DNA of 33,798 nt from Candidatus Nanoarchaeia archaeon (GTDB taxonomy: Archaea; Nanobdellota; Nanobdellia; SCGC-AAA011-G17; GW2011-AR17): positions 1-33,798 of the forward strand of contig JAQTVM010000017.1 in assembly GCA_028706745.1 (NCBI GenBank), written 5' to 3'. The notes under the pieces are model-generated. The model made no database searches, had not been told where the DNA came from, and saw only the letters and a program-made list of their open reading frames with translations. This document shows positions 13,328 to 20,982 of the stretch, piece by piece (within the stretch, counting starts at the first letter, position 1; every line of letters begins with the position of its first letter). A program made the position numbers and the translations under genes.

Positions 13328-14380
13328 TTATCTCTCCAATTTTTCTGTAAATTCAGCTTCAATTATAACAGGCTCTTCAACATAAGGCTTTGGAGATTCA
13401 GCTACTTTCCCAAGTACCATATCCATTCTTGCCTTCAAGTCCATTTTGGATTTTGAATCAGCAGCAAAAATCTCGGCATCAAGAGAGTCTTCAGCAGCCC
13501 TTTGTTCGCTTTCAACATCAAGATGAATCTGCGCTTCCTCGCGAAGCTGCCTTAATTCCTCAATCCTTGCCTTTCCCCTGGAAATAATCCCCTCAGGCAC
13601 TTCAGAGCTTCCTATGATATCAGCGTGCGTTTTTGCCTCTTCATATTCGCACTTCATCTCGTGCAATACATCCATTGCAGGCAGGAACTTTGCCTTTACC
13701 TTATCCTGGTCATACTGCTCTATTGCCTTCATCTGCCTTCTGGCTGAAAGCAATTCCCTTTCTGCAAAAGGATAGTCAATTTGAATCTTCCCTATTTTCT
13801 TCTCATTCTCATCAGATATTCCTGAAAAAAGCATCTGCCTTGTATCAGCATCATCAAAATCAATGTCAGCGCCTTCTGACAGCGCAGAACGAACTTCCTC
13901 CTGAGCCTTAGCATCAAGCTTATCATATTGCAAAAGCCTGCCAAGCACAGAGCCCTTCTGCTCAACAGAAGAAATATCCTGCCTGTATCCGCTAATCCGC
14001 GCAACCAGCGCCTGCTCCTTTTGTGAAAGCTCAGCATACTTTGCCCTAAGCCCTTCAACTGTTTCCGGAACGCCTGCAAACTCCTGCACGCTTCTAACAA
14101 TTTCCTCGTGGCTTTTCACAATGCTTTCAAGAAGCTCTGTCCTCAATGACGGCTTTGGCTTTGCCTTTCCAAAGAAAACTGCCAGCACTCCGTGCCTTTT
14201 CCTGCAGTCTGCCTTGTCTGTCTTCCTGCTTAAAGCCAATTGCCCTGAATAAGTCTTAAAATCCTCGGGCGGTATGGAAACCTTTTCAAGATACTGCCTT
14301 GCAACTGAAGAATCAGTAATCCTCGCTAGAGAGCCTTCTCCTGCTTTTATTATTGCTGTTGTGTATGCTGTTTCACTCAT
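13328..14380 (-). CDS. Coiled-coil protein heading the DGR operon, 350 aa
   Basis: I recognise no family. The product is almost wholly helical and highly charged, with long coiled-coil stretches around residues 85-145 (ELLESIVKSHEEIVRSVQEF, LRAKYAELSQKEQALVARI) and 200-310 (ERELLSARRQMKAIEQYDQ, IEELRQLREEAQIHLDVESEQR). There is no signal peptide or membrane helix. The stop abuts the ATG of DGR target 4. A minus-strand TATA box at 14431-14440 and GGGGGT before the ATG make this the first gene of the DGR transcript. Since three targets carry N-terminal coiled coils, it may be a scaffold or partner for them; that is inference from context only. Confidence 0.75.
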   Translation of the reverse strand: MSETAYTTAIIKAGEGSLARITDSSVARQYLEKVSIPPEDFKTYSGQLALSRKTDKADCRKRHGVLAVFFGKAKPKPSLRTELLESIVKSHEEIVRSVQEFAGVPETVEGLRAKYAELSQKEQALVARISGYRQDISSVEQKGSVLGRLLQYDKLDAKAQEEVRSALSEGADIDFDDADTRQMLFSGISDENEKKIGKIQIDYPFAERELLSARRQMKAIEQYDQDKVKAKFLPAMDVLHEMKCEYEEAKTHADIIGSSEVPEGIISRGKARIEELRQLREEAQIHLDVESEQRAAEDSLDAEIFAADSKSKMDLKARMDMVLGKVAESPKPYVEEPVIIEAEFTEKLER

Positions 14381-14430
14381 TTTATACCCCCTAACTATTG
14401 ACTAATTGTTACATTTTAGTAGTGGCAGGA

Positions 14431-14440
14431 ATATATAAAT
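14431..14440 (-). promoter_or_regulatory. Promoter of the DGR operon
   Basis: Minus-strand ATTTATATAT is a good archaeal TATA box 50 bp before the ATG of the coiled-coil gene, leaving a leader of roughly 25 nt that contains the GGGGGT ribosome binding site. No other strong promoter is seen before the targets, so they are probably co-transcribed from here. Confidence 0.6.
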
Positions 14441-14467
14441 GTTTTGGTGCAGAAAAACGTTTCCTAA

Positions 14468-14498
14468 AGGGGGAAAGATTTATAAATAGTTTCCCCCT
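14468..14498 (+). promoter_or_regulatory. Inverted-repeat operator framing the TATA box of the ATPase gene
   Basis: AGGGGGAAA (14468-14476) and TTTCCCCCT (14490-14498) form a perfect 9-bp inverted repeat. Its 13-bp spacer holds most of the TATA element TTTATAAATA (14479-14488). A protein bound here would block TBP, so repression is the likely effect. Confidence 0.5.
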
Positions 14499-14508
14499 AT
14501 AAAACCTT

Positions 14509-15807
14509 ATGGAAACAGGCAAATTAATGCGCTACTTTGCGGACAAGAAGGAAATAATACGCGGGCTGAAAGTCCTTCCAAGGGAAGCTGATATAAGGCT
14601 GACAAAGGATTTCATATCCTGTATTATAGGCCCGAGGCGCTCAGGAAAAAGCTACTGTATGTACGATTTAGTGCTGAATAAGCTTAAGCTGAAAGACGAG
14701 GATTTTCTTTATATTAATTTTGAAGATGCGGAAATGTCAGGCGCCTCGTTCAGCGAAATATTAATAGCTGTAAACAGCCATGAGGAAAAATACGGGAAAA
14801 AGCCGTTATACTTGTTTTTGGACGAAGTGCAGGTTGTTGAAGGCTGGCACAAGGCGCTGAACAGCCTGTACGAAAGCAAGAGGCATTTCATTGTTGTGTC
14901 AGGATCTTCATCAAAACTTCTGTCAAAGGAAATAGCAACCTCGCTGAGGGGAAGGGCATTAAGCTATACCCTGCTTCCTTTGTCATTCAGGGAATATATG
15001 AAATTTGGCGGAGTTTCATTGGATATTAAAACCAGCTCTGAAGAAAACATGGCAAAAAATATTTTGAGAGAATACCTTAAGCACGGAGGCTTCCCGGCAG
15101 TCGCGCTTAATAAGGAAATTGCAGAACAGTTTTTCAGGGAATACATGGATCTCGTGGTATTCAGGGATGTTATTGAAAGAAAGAAAATAAAAAATATATT
15201 TGTAATAAAAGCAATTGTCAGGCTTCTGATGTCATCTTTTTCAAAAGAATCATCCATCCACAGGATGTTTGACACATTGAAATCTCAGGGCATTAAGATA
15301 AGCAAAAAAACAGTTTATAACTATGCATCATACCTTGAAGATGCATTTTTTGCATTCTTCCTGAGAAAATTTGATTATTCAATAAAAAATGAGATTCTTT
15401 CAATGCCAAAATGTTATATATGCGATAACGGGCTTGTAACTTCTGCCGAGGGATCTGCTGAAAACTTCGGAAGGCTTGCCGAGAATGCTGTTTTTCTTGA
15501 GCTAAAAAGGAGGCAAAACAATACAGCCGAAGAAATAGCCTATTATAAGCTATCAGCAGGAAATGAGGTGGATTTCGCAATAAAAAAAGGAAAAACGGCA
15601 ATAAAGCTTATTCAGGTGACTGCTGTTTCAAACCTTGAAGATATAAACAAGAGGGAATTGAAAGCTCTCCTTGAAGCGTCAGGCAGCCTCAAATGCAGCA
15701 GCCTGCTTGTTATTACATGGGATTATGAAGACAAGAAGATGATTGAATCAAAAGAAATAAATTTTGTGCCTCTTTGGAAATGGCTTCTTGAAAGCCCCGG
15801 CTTCTGA
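14509..15807 (+). CDS. AAA ATPase with DUF4143 domain
   Basis: A 432-aa member of the large archaeal/bacterial ATP-binding DUF4143 group. Walker A is GPRRSGKS (41-48) and Walker B YLFLDE (101-106), followed by the sensor-like VVSGSSSKLL and the family phrase LRGRALSYTLLPLSFREYM. The C-terminal half holds the DUF4143 nuclease-like region with ENAVFLELKRR and NEVDFAIKKGKTAIKLIQVT, which has the E...E-V-D...Q pattern of PD-(D/E)xK folds. The role of this family is poorly known. The ATG is 21 bp after the TATA box, so the mRNA is leaderless. It is divergent from the DGR operon. Confidence 0.88.
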   Translation: METGKLMRYFADKKEIIRGLKVLPREADIRLTKDFISCIIGPRRSGKSYCMYDLVLNKLKLKDEDFLYINFEDAEMSGASFSEILIAVNSHEEKYGKKPLYLFLDEVQVVEGWHKALNSLYESKRHFIVVSGSSSKLLSKEIATSLRGRALSYTLLPLSFREYMKFGGVSLDIKTSSEENMAKNILREYLKHGGFPAVALNKEIAEQFFREYMDLVVFRDVIERKKIKNIFVIKAIVRLLMSSFSKESSIHRMFDTLKSQGIKISKKTVYNYASYLEDAFFAFFLRKFDYSIKNEILSMPKCYICDNGLVTSAEGSAENFGRLAENAVFLELKRRQNNTAEEIAYYKLSAGNEVDFAIKKGKTAIKLIQVTAVSNLEDINKRELKALLEASGSLKCSSLLVITWDYEDKKMIESKEINFVPLWKWLLESPGF

Positions 15808-15912
15808 ATGCATTGAAAAGCCCAAGAAAGCAGGATATTGCCTCAATTCAAGCCTCCTTTTCCGGATTCCGATAGGAAACGCTTAAATAGATTCCAGATA
15901 ATAATATATCCC

Positions 15913-17403
15913 ATGGCAGAAGAAAAGCTATTATTGTCCGCTCCAAAGGCAGAACAGCAGAAAGAGGCAGCGAAAGCCCCTGTCGAAGCTGAAAAGCCCA
16001 GAGAAGCAGCCAAATTGCCTGAAAGGATAGAAAAGGTGTTTGCAGGCATTGACAAGAACTTTGACAAGCACATCAAGAAAGTGCAGGATTTTTTAAAACA
16101 GTCAAGCGTTTCAGCTGAGAAAGAAGGAATTATAGAAACCGCCCTGATGGTCAAGGGAATGATTGAGTCAATAGGGGGAAAGGCAACTTTCCACGGCTCT
16201 GACGACTTCCCCATTGTTTTTGGGAAATTAGATTTGGGAAAACCAAAGACGCTTCTCATTTACGGCATGTATGATGTTCAGCCTGCTGATGAAAAAGGGT
16301 GGAAAAGCCCGCCTTTTGCAGCTGAGATAAGGGAAACCTCGCAGCACGGAAAGTGCATTTTTGCAAGAGGAGCGGTAAACTCAAAAGGCTCACTGGCTTC
16401 CTTGTTCAATGCATTAAAGGAAATGAAGGCACATGATGAGATTCCTGTTAATTTAAAATTCACAATCGAAGGCGAGGAAGAGATTGGAAGCCCTCATTTT
16501 GCGGCTTTTGTAGAAAAGCACAAGGATGAATTAAAGGCTGATGCGTGCGTTGACTTTGACTTTGCGCAGGACACTGACAAAAAAGTCACAATGCAGCTGG
16601 GTGTGAAGGGGATAATCACCTTTGACTTGATTGCAAAAGGCGGAAGAATAGGAGGGCCTGCCGAGAAAGAGGTTCACAGCTCTGACTCAGCCTGGATTTC
16701 ATCCCCTGCCTGGAGAATGGTGCAGTTTTTGTCCACTCTGGTAGACAAGAAAGAGAAAGTCCTTATTGAGGGTTTTTACGAAAATGTTATTCCGCCTCCA
16801 AAAGAGGACTTGGAGCTTTTGAACAAGCTTGCGCAGACATTTGATGAAAATGCCATACTCAGGGAAATAAAAAGCCTAAGGTTCAAATACGATTCCCACG
16901 GCGCCGAACTGCTGCAGAAATACTTATATCTTCCAACATTGAATATTACAGGGGTTTCTTCAGGATATACAGGGTCTGGACAGAAATCAGTGCTGCCATA
17001 CAAGGCAAGGGCAAAGATGGAGATAAGGCTTGTGCCAAGCCAAAAGCCGGAAGAGATTCTTGACAAGTTCAAGAAACATATTGCAAAGCACGGCTTTGAT
17101 GATATTGCAATGGAGGATATTTTTGCATACTCATGGAGCAAGACGCCGGTAAGCTCAAGGATTGTCCATGAAATGATTGACGCTTATCGGATATTGGGGC
17201 ACGAGCCTGAGATTTGGCCTTTGGGGGCATGGTCTGCGCCTTATTACGTGTTTTCCAATGTTCTTAACCTTCCTTTCGTAAGGGGCGGGCTAGGGCAGGG
17301 AGACGGAGAGCACAGCACAAATGAGTACTGCACAATCGACGGCATAAAGCAGTTTGAGAAGTTTGTTGTTGTGTTTTTGAATGAGTTTGCGGGAAAGAAG
17401 TGA
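15913..17403 (+). CDS. M20-family peptidase with altered metal motif
   Basis: An M20 metallopeptidase-like protein of about 496 aa. The order is IYGMYDVQPADEKGWKSPPF, ARGAVNSKGSLASL, EGEEEIGSPHF, a dimerisation (lid) domain, and the late His in GEHSTNEY. In classical CNDP/DapE-type members these read GHYDVQP and RGxxDDKG; here the first metal His is Met and the bridging Asp is Asn. The Glu pair and last His are kept. A subgroup with the NSKG variant may exist, so this could be a changed metal site and not a dead enzyme. I prefer the ATG at 15913 (MAEEKLLL) because TTAAATAG lies about 25 bp ahead; the frame is open back to 15838. Confidence 0.85.
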   Translation: MAEEKLLLSAPKAEQQKEAAKAPVEAEKPREAAKLPERIEKVFAGIDKNFDKHIKKVQDFLKQSSVSAEKEGIIETALMVKGMIESIGGKATFHGSDDFPIVFGKLDLGKPKTLLIYGMYDVQPADEKGWKSPPFAAEIRETSQHGKCIFARGAVNSKGSLASLFNALKEMKAHDEIPVNLKFTIEGEEEIGSPHFAAFVEKHKDELKADACVDFDFAQDTDKKVTMQLGVKGIITFDLIAKGGRIGGPAEKEVHSSDSAWISSPAWRMVQFLSTLVDKKEKVLIEGFYENVIPPPKEDLELLNKLAQTFDENAILREIKSLRFKYDSHGAELLQKYLYLPTLNITGVSSGYTGSGQKSVLPYKARAKMEIRLVPSQKPEEILDKFKKHIAKHGFDDIAMEDIFAYSWSKTPVSSRIVHEMIDAYRILGHEPEIWPLGAWSAPYYVFSNVLNLPFVRGGLGQGDGEHSTNEYCTIDGIKQFEKFVVVFLNEFAGKK

Positions 17404-17557
17404 GCGTGGTCTGAAGCAAGTAGACGGCAGCTGATGGTTATTCGGCAACCACTGGATAAGAAGGAGGCTATGCTTTTATTATTTCTATTGTTTTCTTGGT
17501 GATTGTTCTAAGTTAGAACAGAAAACCTTAAATATAACTTATTTCATATAATATTAT
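17404..17557. promoter_or_regulatory. Intergenic region with palindrome and TATA box
   Basis: TGTTCTAAGTTAGAACA (17504-17520) is a perfect palindrome around a central G. It lies 7 bp before the TATA element TTAAATATA (17528-17536) of the lipoprotein gene that starts at 17558. A small hairpin TGGTT-ATTCGGC-AACCA lies at 17435-17451, just after the M20 gene. Nothing else is recognised. Confidence 0.5.
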
Positions 17558-18283
17558 ATGAAAAATACTATAACTAAGAAAAGCAACGTGAAAATCCTAA
17601 ACCTGTTCAGGAAAAACATCTTCCTGAGCAAGACAATTAGGGAAATTGCAATTTTAGTTCTATTTTTAATGGCAGTTAGCATTACTGCGTGCAAGCTGCA
17701 AAAAGATACAGTAACTGAAGAAGATATTAAGTCTTTTGAGGATTATGTCATGCTTCAAAAATCGATAGTATATGATGCAGAGTATGTTATAGAGGGTGAA
17801 GGTTCAGAAAAGGCTTCTGCGAGAGTAGTATTTGACAAAGGCATAAGGGTTATGGCAGAAACTTTAAGAGAAGCGCAGCTTACAAGAGTATATGTTAATG
17901 AAGAGGGTCCGTATATGTGCTTTAAAGCAGGAGATAATTGGGAATGTAGTAAAACCCTTAATGAATATGATCCTTTTAATGCATTCATGCCTGAATTGTT
18001 TTCAGATTTAAAGAAACATCCAGAAGTATTCAGGATAGAGTATGATGGAATCAAATTAATTGGGGGAAAACAGGCATACTGCTATAAAGCAAGTGTTGAC
18101 GAAAACGCAGCAATAGAATGTTTTAGCAAAGAAGGAGTTCCAGTTTATATGGAAATTGAAGGTTCACAGAATGGAAGGATATACACCTTAGATTATAAAA
18201 CATCAATAACTGAATCCGATTTTTTTCTTCCTGCTAAACCTCAAGAAGATATTGCCAACCAAAGAATTTCTATGCCCGGATAA
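17558..18283 (+). CDS. Lipoprotein, 241 aa
   Basis: A long positively charged N-terminus (MKNTITKKSNVK...) leads into one hydrophobic segment ending in MAVSITAC, a lipobox-like site with Cys near residue 45. The mature part is beta-rich, with four spaced cysteines (YMCFKAGDNWEC, AYCYKA, IECFSKEG) and the phrase GVPVYMEIEGSQNGRIYTLDYK, reminiscent of the LolA/LppX-like outer-surface fold. No family assignment is firm. It appears leaderless (TATA 22 bp upstream), and a palindrome next to the promoter suggests regulation. Confidence 0.7.
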   Translation: MKNTITKKSNVKILNLFRKNIFLSKTIREIAILVLFLMAVSITACKLQKDTVTEEDIKSFEDYVMLQKSIVYDAEYVIEGEGSEKASARVVFDKGIRVMAETLREAQLTRVYVNEEGPYMCFKAGDNWECSKTLNEYDPFNAFMPELFSDLKKHPEVFRIEYDGIKLIGGKQAYCYKASVDENAAIECFSKEGVPVYMEIEGSQNGRIYTLDYKTSITESDFFLPAKPQEDIANQRISMPG

Positions 18284-18320
18284 AATATAATCATTATATT
18301 CAAAGCACAATAATCTCTTT

Positions 18321-19319
18321 CTATATTCTATACTTCCCTTTCTCCATTATAAGATTTCCATCCACATAAACATCCGGCTTCAATACAACCATGTCAAGAT
18401 GCTTTGGGCAAGTCCATTCTGCGCCTGTGTCAATGGGATAGGGATAGCCAAAGGCAAGATGAAATGAAGGATACTTCTCGTCCTGCAATAAATTTCCGAT
18501 TATTCTGTCCAGACAGATATTCGTGCCTAATGCAACTTCCCCCACTCTTGATGCAAAATTGTGCCCTGAAAACAGATAGCTTAAAATATCATTCTGCAGC
18601 GCCTTATTATGGCAAAAAAAGCTGTCAGGCATTGCATACCCTTTCTCAATCCTTAATTCAAGAGGCGTTCTTGTTATTGCGCCGTATTTTAAGTCAAACA
18701 CATCCCCCAATACGCCGTCAACAATCAAAAGCCCGTTAATGTCTTCAGGGCAGGTGAATACCTCTCCTTCAGGCAGGTTATCGTCCTTTATGCAGGGATT
18801 TATCCTGCCGCTGCAGTTTACCCATCTGTATTTCCCGCAATTTATTTCCAGATTAGTGCCTAATTCTGTTTTCACATTGATTTGCCTGCAATTCTTAATC
18901 CTCTCATAAACTTCGTCAGTAAATTCAGCCACTTTGCCAAAATCAACATTCAATCCAATCTCAATTGCTTCCTTATTTATCCCTGTCATTGACATAAAGC
19001 GAACATTATAATCCTTGATTGTGTCAAAAAACGGGCGCCTGAAATGCTCTGTTTCTCCTTCAACCTCTGTTGCGCAAAGAACTCCTGCGTCTGCGGTGCT
19101 CAATGCTTCCAATATAATGTCAGGGCATTTCATAGGCCTTTTGCCGTAGCTGTCAAGAAAGAATATCTTGGCGTATGCCTTCATTTCAATGCAGGCTTCT
19201 ATTAAGGCGTCTGAAAAGAACTTGTTGTTATAATCGCTGACAGCGACAAATGTCTCGCCTTCTTTCAGCTTGTAAACGCTCCTCAAAACATTAAAAGCCG
19301 CCTTCTGGACAAGGTCCAT
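18321..19319 (-). CDS. M29-like aminopeptidase, diverged, 332 aa
   Basis: A shorter relative of the M29 aminopeptidase at 2698. The C-terminal half keeps the metal-site pattern: Glu in RVGEVALGTN, His in SFHLAFGYPYPIDTG and His-Asp in KHLDMVVLKPDVYVDG. An upstream Glu is present in RTPLELRIEKG. The N-terminal domain is diverged (YKLKEGETFVAVSDYNNK). Several cysteines (NCGKYRWVNCSGR, CIKDD, FTCPED, WTCPKH) are unusual for the family. No signal peptide is present, so it acts in the cytoplasm. It is 36 bp upstream of nothing on its own strand except the C39-like gene, with which it may share a transcript. Confidence 0.8.
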   Translation of the reverse strand: MDLVQKAAFNVLRSVYKLKEGETFVAVSDYNNKFFSDALIEACIEMKAYAKIFFLDSYGKRPMKCPDIILEALSTADAGVLCATEVEGETEHFRRPFFDTIKDYNVRFMSMTGINKEAIEIGLNVDFGKVAEFTDEVYERIKNCRQINVKTELGTNLEINCGKYRWVNCSGRINPCIKDDNLPEGEVFTCPEDINGLLIVDGVLGDVFDLKYGAITRTPLELRIEKGYAMPDSFFCHNKALQNDILSYLFSGHNFASRVGEVALGTNICLDRIIGNLLQDEKYPSFHLAFGYPYPIDTGAEWTCPKHLDMVVLKPDVYVDGNLIMEKGKYRI

Positions 19320-19355
19320 AAGAGAGGTAATGTTAATGAGATATAAAAACTTATC

Positions 19356-19829
19356 CTACTTTTTTTCCAAAACAACCATTCTTCTCAGAAATAAGTCATT
19401 CTTTGTTTTCATGCATTCGCCTTCAAACCCGAACCATATGCTTGCAAAATAATCACGCTTCAATGTTCTTATTTTGCCGATAAAAGGGTCGGCAAGATAG
19501 ATTTTTTTCTTGTCAATGCCCGCAACAACAGAGAAATGCGAGTCATCTTCCAGAAACCATTCAACAATCACAGGCATTTTTTTCCCGATTGCATAATGGG
19601 CTATATCCGATAATGAGGAATTGTCCTTTACAAAGCCCTCAAATCCGTATTTCTTCGCTGCCTTTACCATATTCCGGGCAGTAACGCCTTCTTTTTTATT
19701 CCATTTCAGCTCTTTTGCAAGCTGTTTTTCAGTTTTTTCAATGCCGTAATAGCCAAGAAACATCTTTAATGTGCCCGGCCCGCAGTGCGCAGGGCTTGAT
19801 TTGAACGGCTTTATTTTAAGCATATGCAT
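19356..19829 (-). CDS. C39-like cysteine peptidase, 157 aa
   Basis: A peptidase C39-type papain-like domain and little else. The active-site Cys is in AHCGPGTLKMFLGYYGI (C16), His in DDSHFSVVAGID and Asp in LADPF, the usual Cys-His-Asp order. In bacteria C39 domains are fused to peptide exporters and cut double-glycine leaders; here the domain stands alone with no transporter nearby, so its substrate is unknown. A second ATG at residue 3 is an equally good start. It lies 37 bp upstream of the M29-like gene on the same strand. Confidence 0.8.
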   Translation of the reverse strand: MHMLKIKPFKSSPAHCGPGTLKMFLGYYGIEKTEKQLAKELKWNKKEGVTARNMVKAAKKYGFEGFVKDNSSLSDIAHYAIGKKMPVIVEWFLEDDSHFSVVAGIDKKKIYLADPFIGKIRTLKRDYFASIWFGFEGECMKTKNDLFLRRMVVLEKK

Positions 19830-19984
19830 TTATACGCCTCTTTTCTTTAAAAATTTACTCCTTCCCTTCTCAGACAGCAAATAGCATAGCTTTATATACT
19901 ACCCACTATAACATTTAACCTAGTATACGCAAAGTCTACTTCTAGTACGGCTCGAGTATATCTAAGAACACGGAGGAAACGAGA

Positions 19985-20158
19985 ATGGGATTCGGAGAGC
20001 GAAGAGGCAATTTCGGCGGCCCGAGAGAAATGCACAAGGCTGTCTGCTCTGAATGCGGCAAGGAATGCGAAGTTCCTTTTAAGCCTACAGAAGGCAAGCC
20101 GGTTTATTGCAGAGACTGCTTCCAGAAGAGAAAGAAGTCTAAGCGTAACAGCTTATAG
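19985..20158 (+). CDS. 57-aa zinc-ribbon protein
   Basis: A very small protein with a disordered Gly/Arg-rich start (MGFGERRGNFGGPREMHK), then a zinc ribbon built from CSECGKEC and CRDC (CxxC ... CxxC) around EVPFKPTEGKPVY, and a strongly basic tail (QKRKKSKRNSL). This style is common in DPANN archaea and Patescibacteria and suggests nucleic-acid binding. GGAGG lies 8 bp before the ATG. TTTATATAC near 19891 would give a leader of about 70 nt, which is long for this genome and might hold regulation. Confidence 0.8.
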   Translation: MGFGERRGNFGGPREMHKAVCSECGKECEVPFKPTEGKPVYCRDCFQKRKKSKRNSL

Positions 20159-20215
20159 CGGCTTAATTTTCCAGAAACAAACACTTTTTTATTTTTTACA
20201 ATTTTTTTGCTTATT

Positions 20216-20815
20216 TCACTTGTATTTTTTTCGCCTTTTCCTGTATAATGACACGAAATCCTTCACTGCCTTTACATCATATTCAGTCAGAAGCGCCTTG
20301 GAATTTCCATCCTTATACTGCAATTCAAGCTCAAACCTTGTTATTCTTGCGTCCAAAGAGGGCGTTGAAAGCTGATTTTTGAACCGTTCATTCAATTGCT
20401 CCTCCAGCTTGTATTTATTTTCTTCCCATCTGTTGTAGACATCAGTGTCCTTATGCCTGCTTAATTTCCCCTTCCATATGGTCCTGGGCGTGTCAGAGTC
20501 TGCATCATAATAATCAACAGAAATTAATCCGCACCAACTGTGCCCGTATGACCTTTCTCCGGGAAGGGACCTATGGCGCTTTTCCCACAGATTGCATATT
20601 GAAAGCAAGCAATTAAGCTCTTCATTCGGAACAAGCAGAGTGCCGTTCTGCATCACATACCTTGAAAGCCGCGTCAGCCTTATTCCTTCCCTGTAAAAAT
20701 TAGCTTCTGTCCCGTAATCTCTGTGCTCGGCTTCCTCTGAAACCAATTCACCGCTACTGCATTCATAAATCTGGTTGCGTATTGCAATTCCGCATTTGCC
20801 CATATTGCCCTTCAT
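20216..20815 (-). CDS. Hypothetical protein, 199 aa
   Basis: Not recognised. The protein has no signal peptide or membrane segment and mixes beta-rich stretches (YGHSWCGLISVDYYDADSD, DARITRFELELQYKDG) with a basic helical end (KAVKDFVSLYRKRRKKYK). The basic tail suggests contact with nucleic acid. It is divergent from the gene at 20983 and shares with it a 170-bp promoter region that contains an inverted repeat. A minus-strand TATA-like TTTAAATAA near 20865 supports expression. Confidence 0.6.
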   Translation of the reverse strand: MKGNMGKCGIAIRNQIYECSSGELVSEEAEHRDYGTEANFYREGIRLTRLSRYVMQNGTLLVPNEELNCLLSICNLWEKRHRSLPGERSYGHSWCGLISVDYYDADSDTPRTIWKGKLSRHKDTDVYNRWEENKYKLEEQLNERFKNQLSTPSLDARITRFELELQYKDGNSKALLTEYDVKAVKDFVSLYRKRRKKYK

Positions 20816-20884
20816 TATTTTTCATCCCCTGCGCCGCAGCGCAAGTAAAAGATAGATATTCTTATTTAAATAATCTTTTGACAA

Positions 20885-20906
20885 TATTATTCTTATTGGA
20901 ATAATA
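20885..20906. promoter_or_regulatory. Inverted repeat in a divergent promoter region
   Basis: TATTATTC-TTATTG-GAATAATA is an 8-bp perfect inverted repeat between the divergent genes at 20815 and 20983, upstream of both TATA-like elements. It is a possible operator, but AT-rich enough to arise by chance. Confidence 0.35.
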
Positions 20907-20982
20907 AAGAAAGGGATAATGCGGCAGAAACAAAGGCGAAACAAGGGCAATGCTTATATTCCAATCTGCCTTTTATTTTCAT

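Noticed and set aside
17404-17503. Possible small RNA after the M20 gene (hairpin at 17435-17451)
   Set aside because: Only one 5-bp stem and no C/D or other RNA motif; not enough to call.
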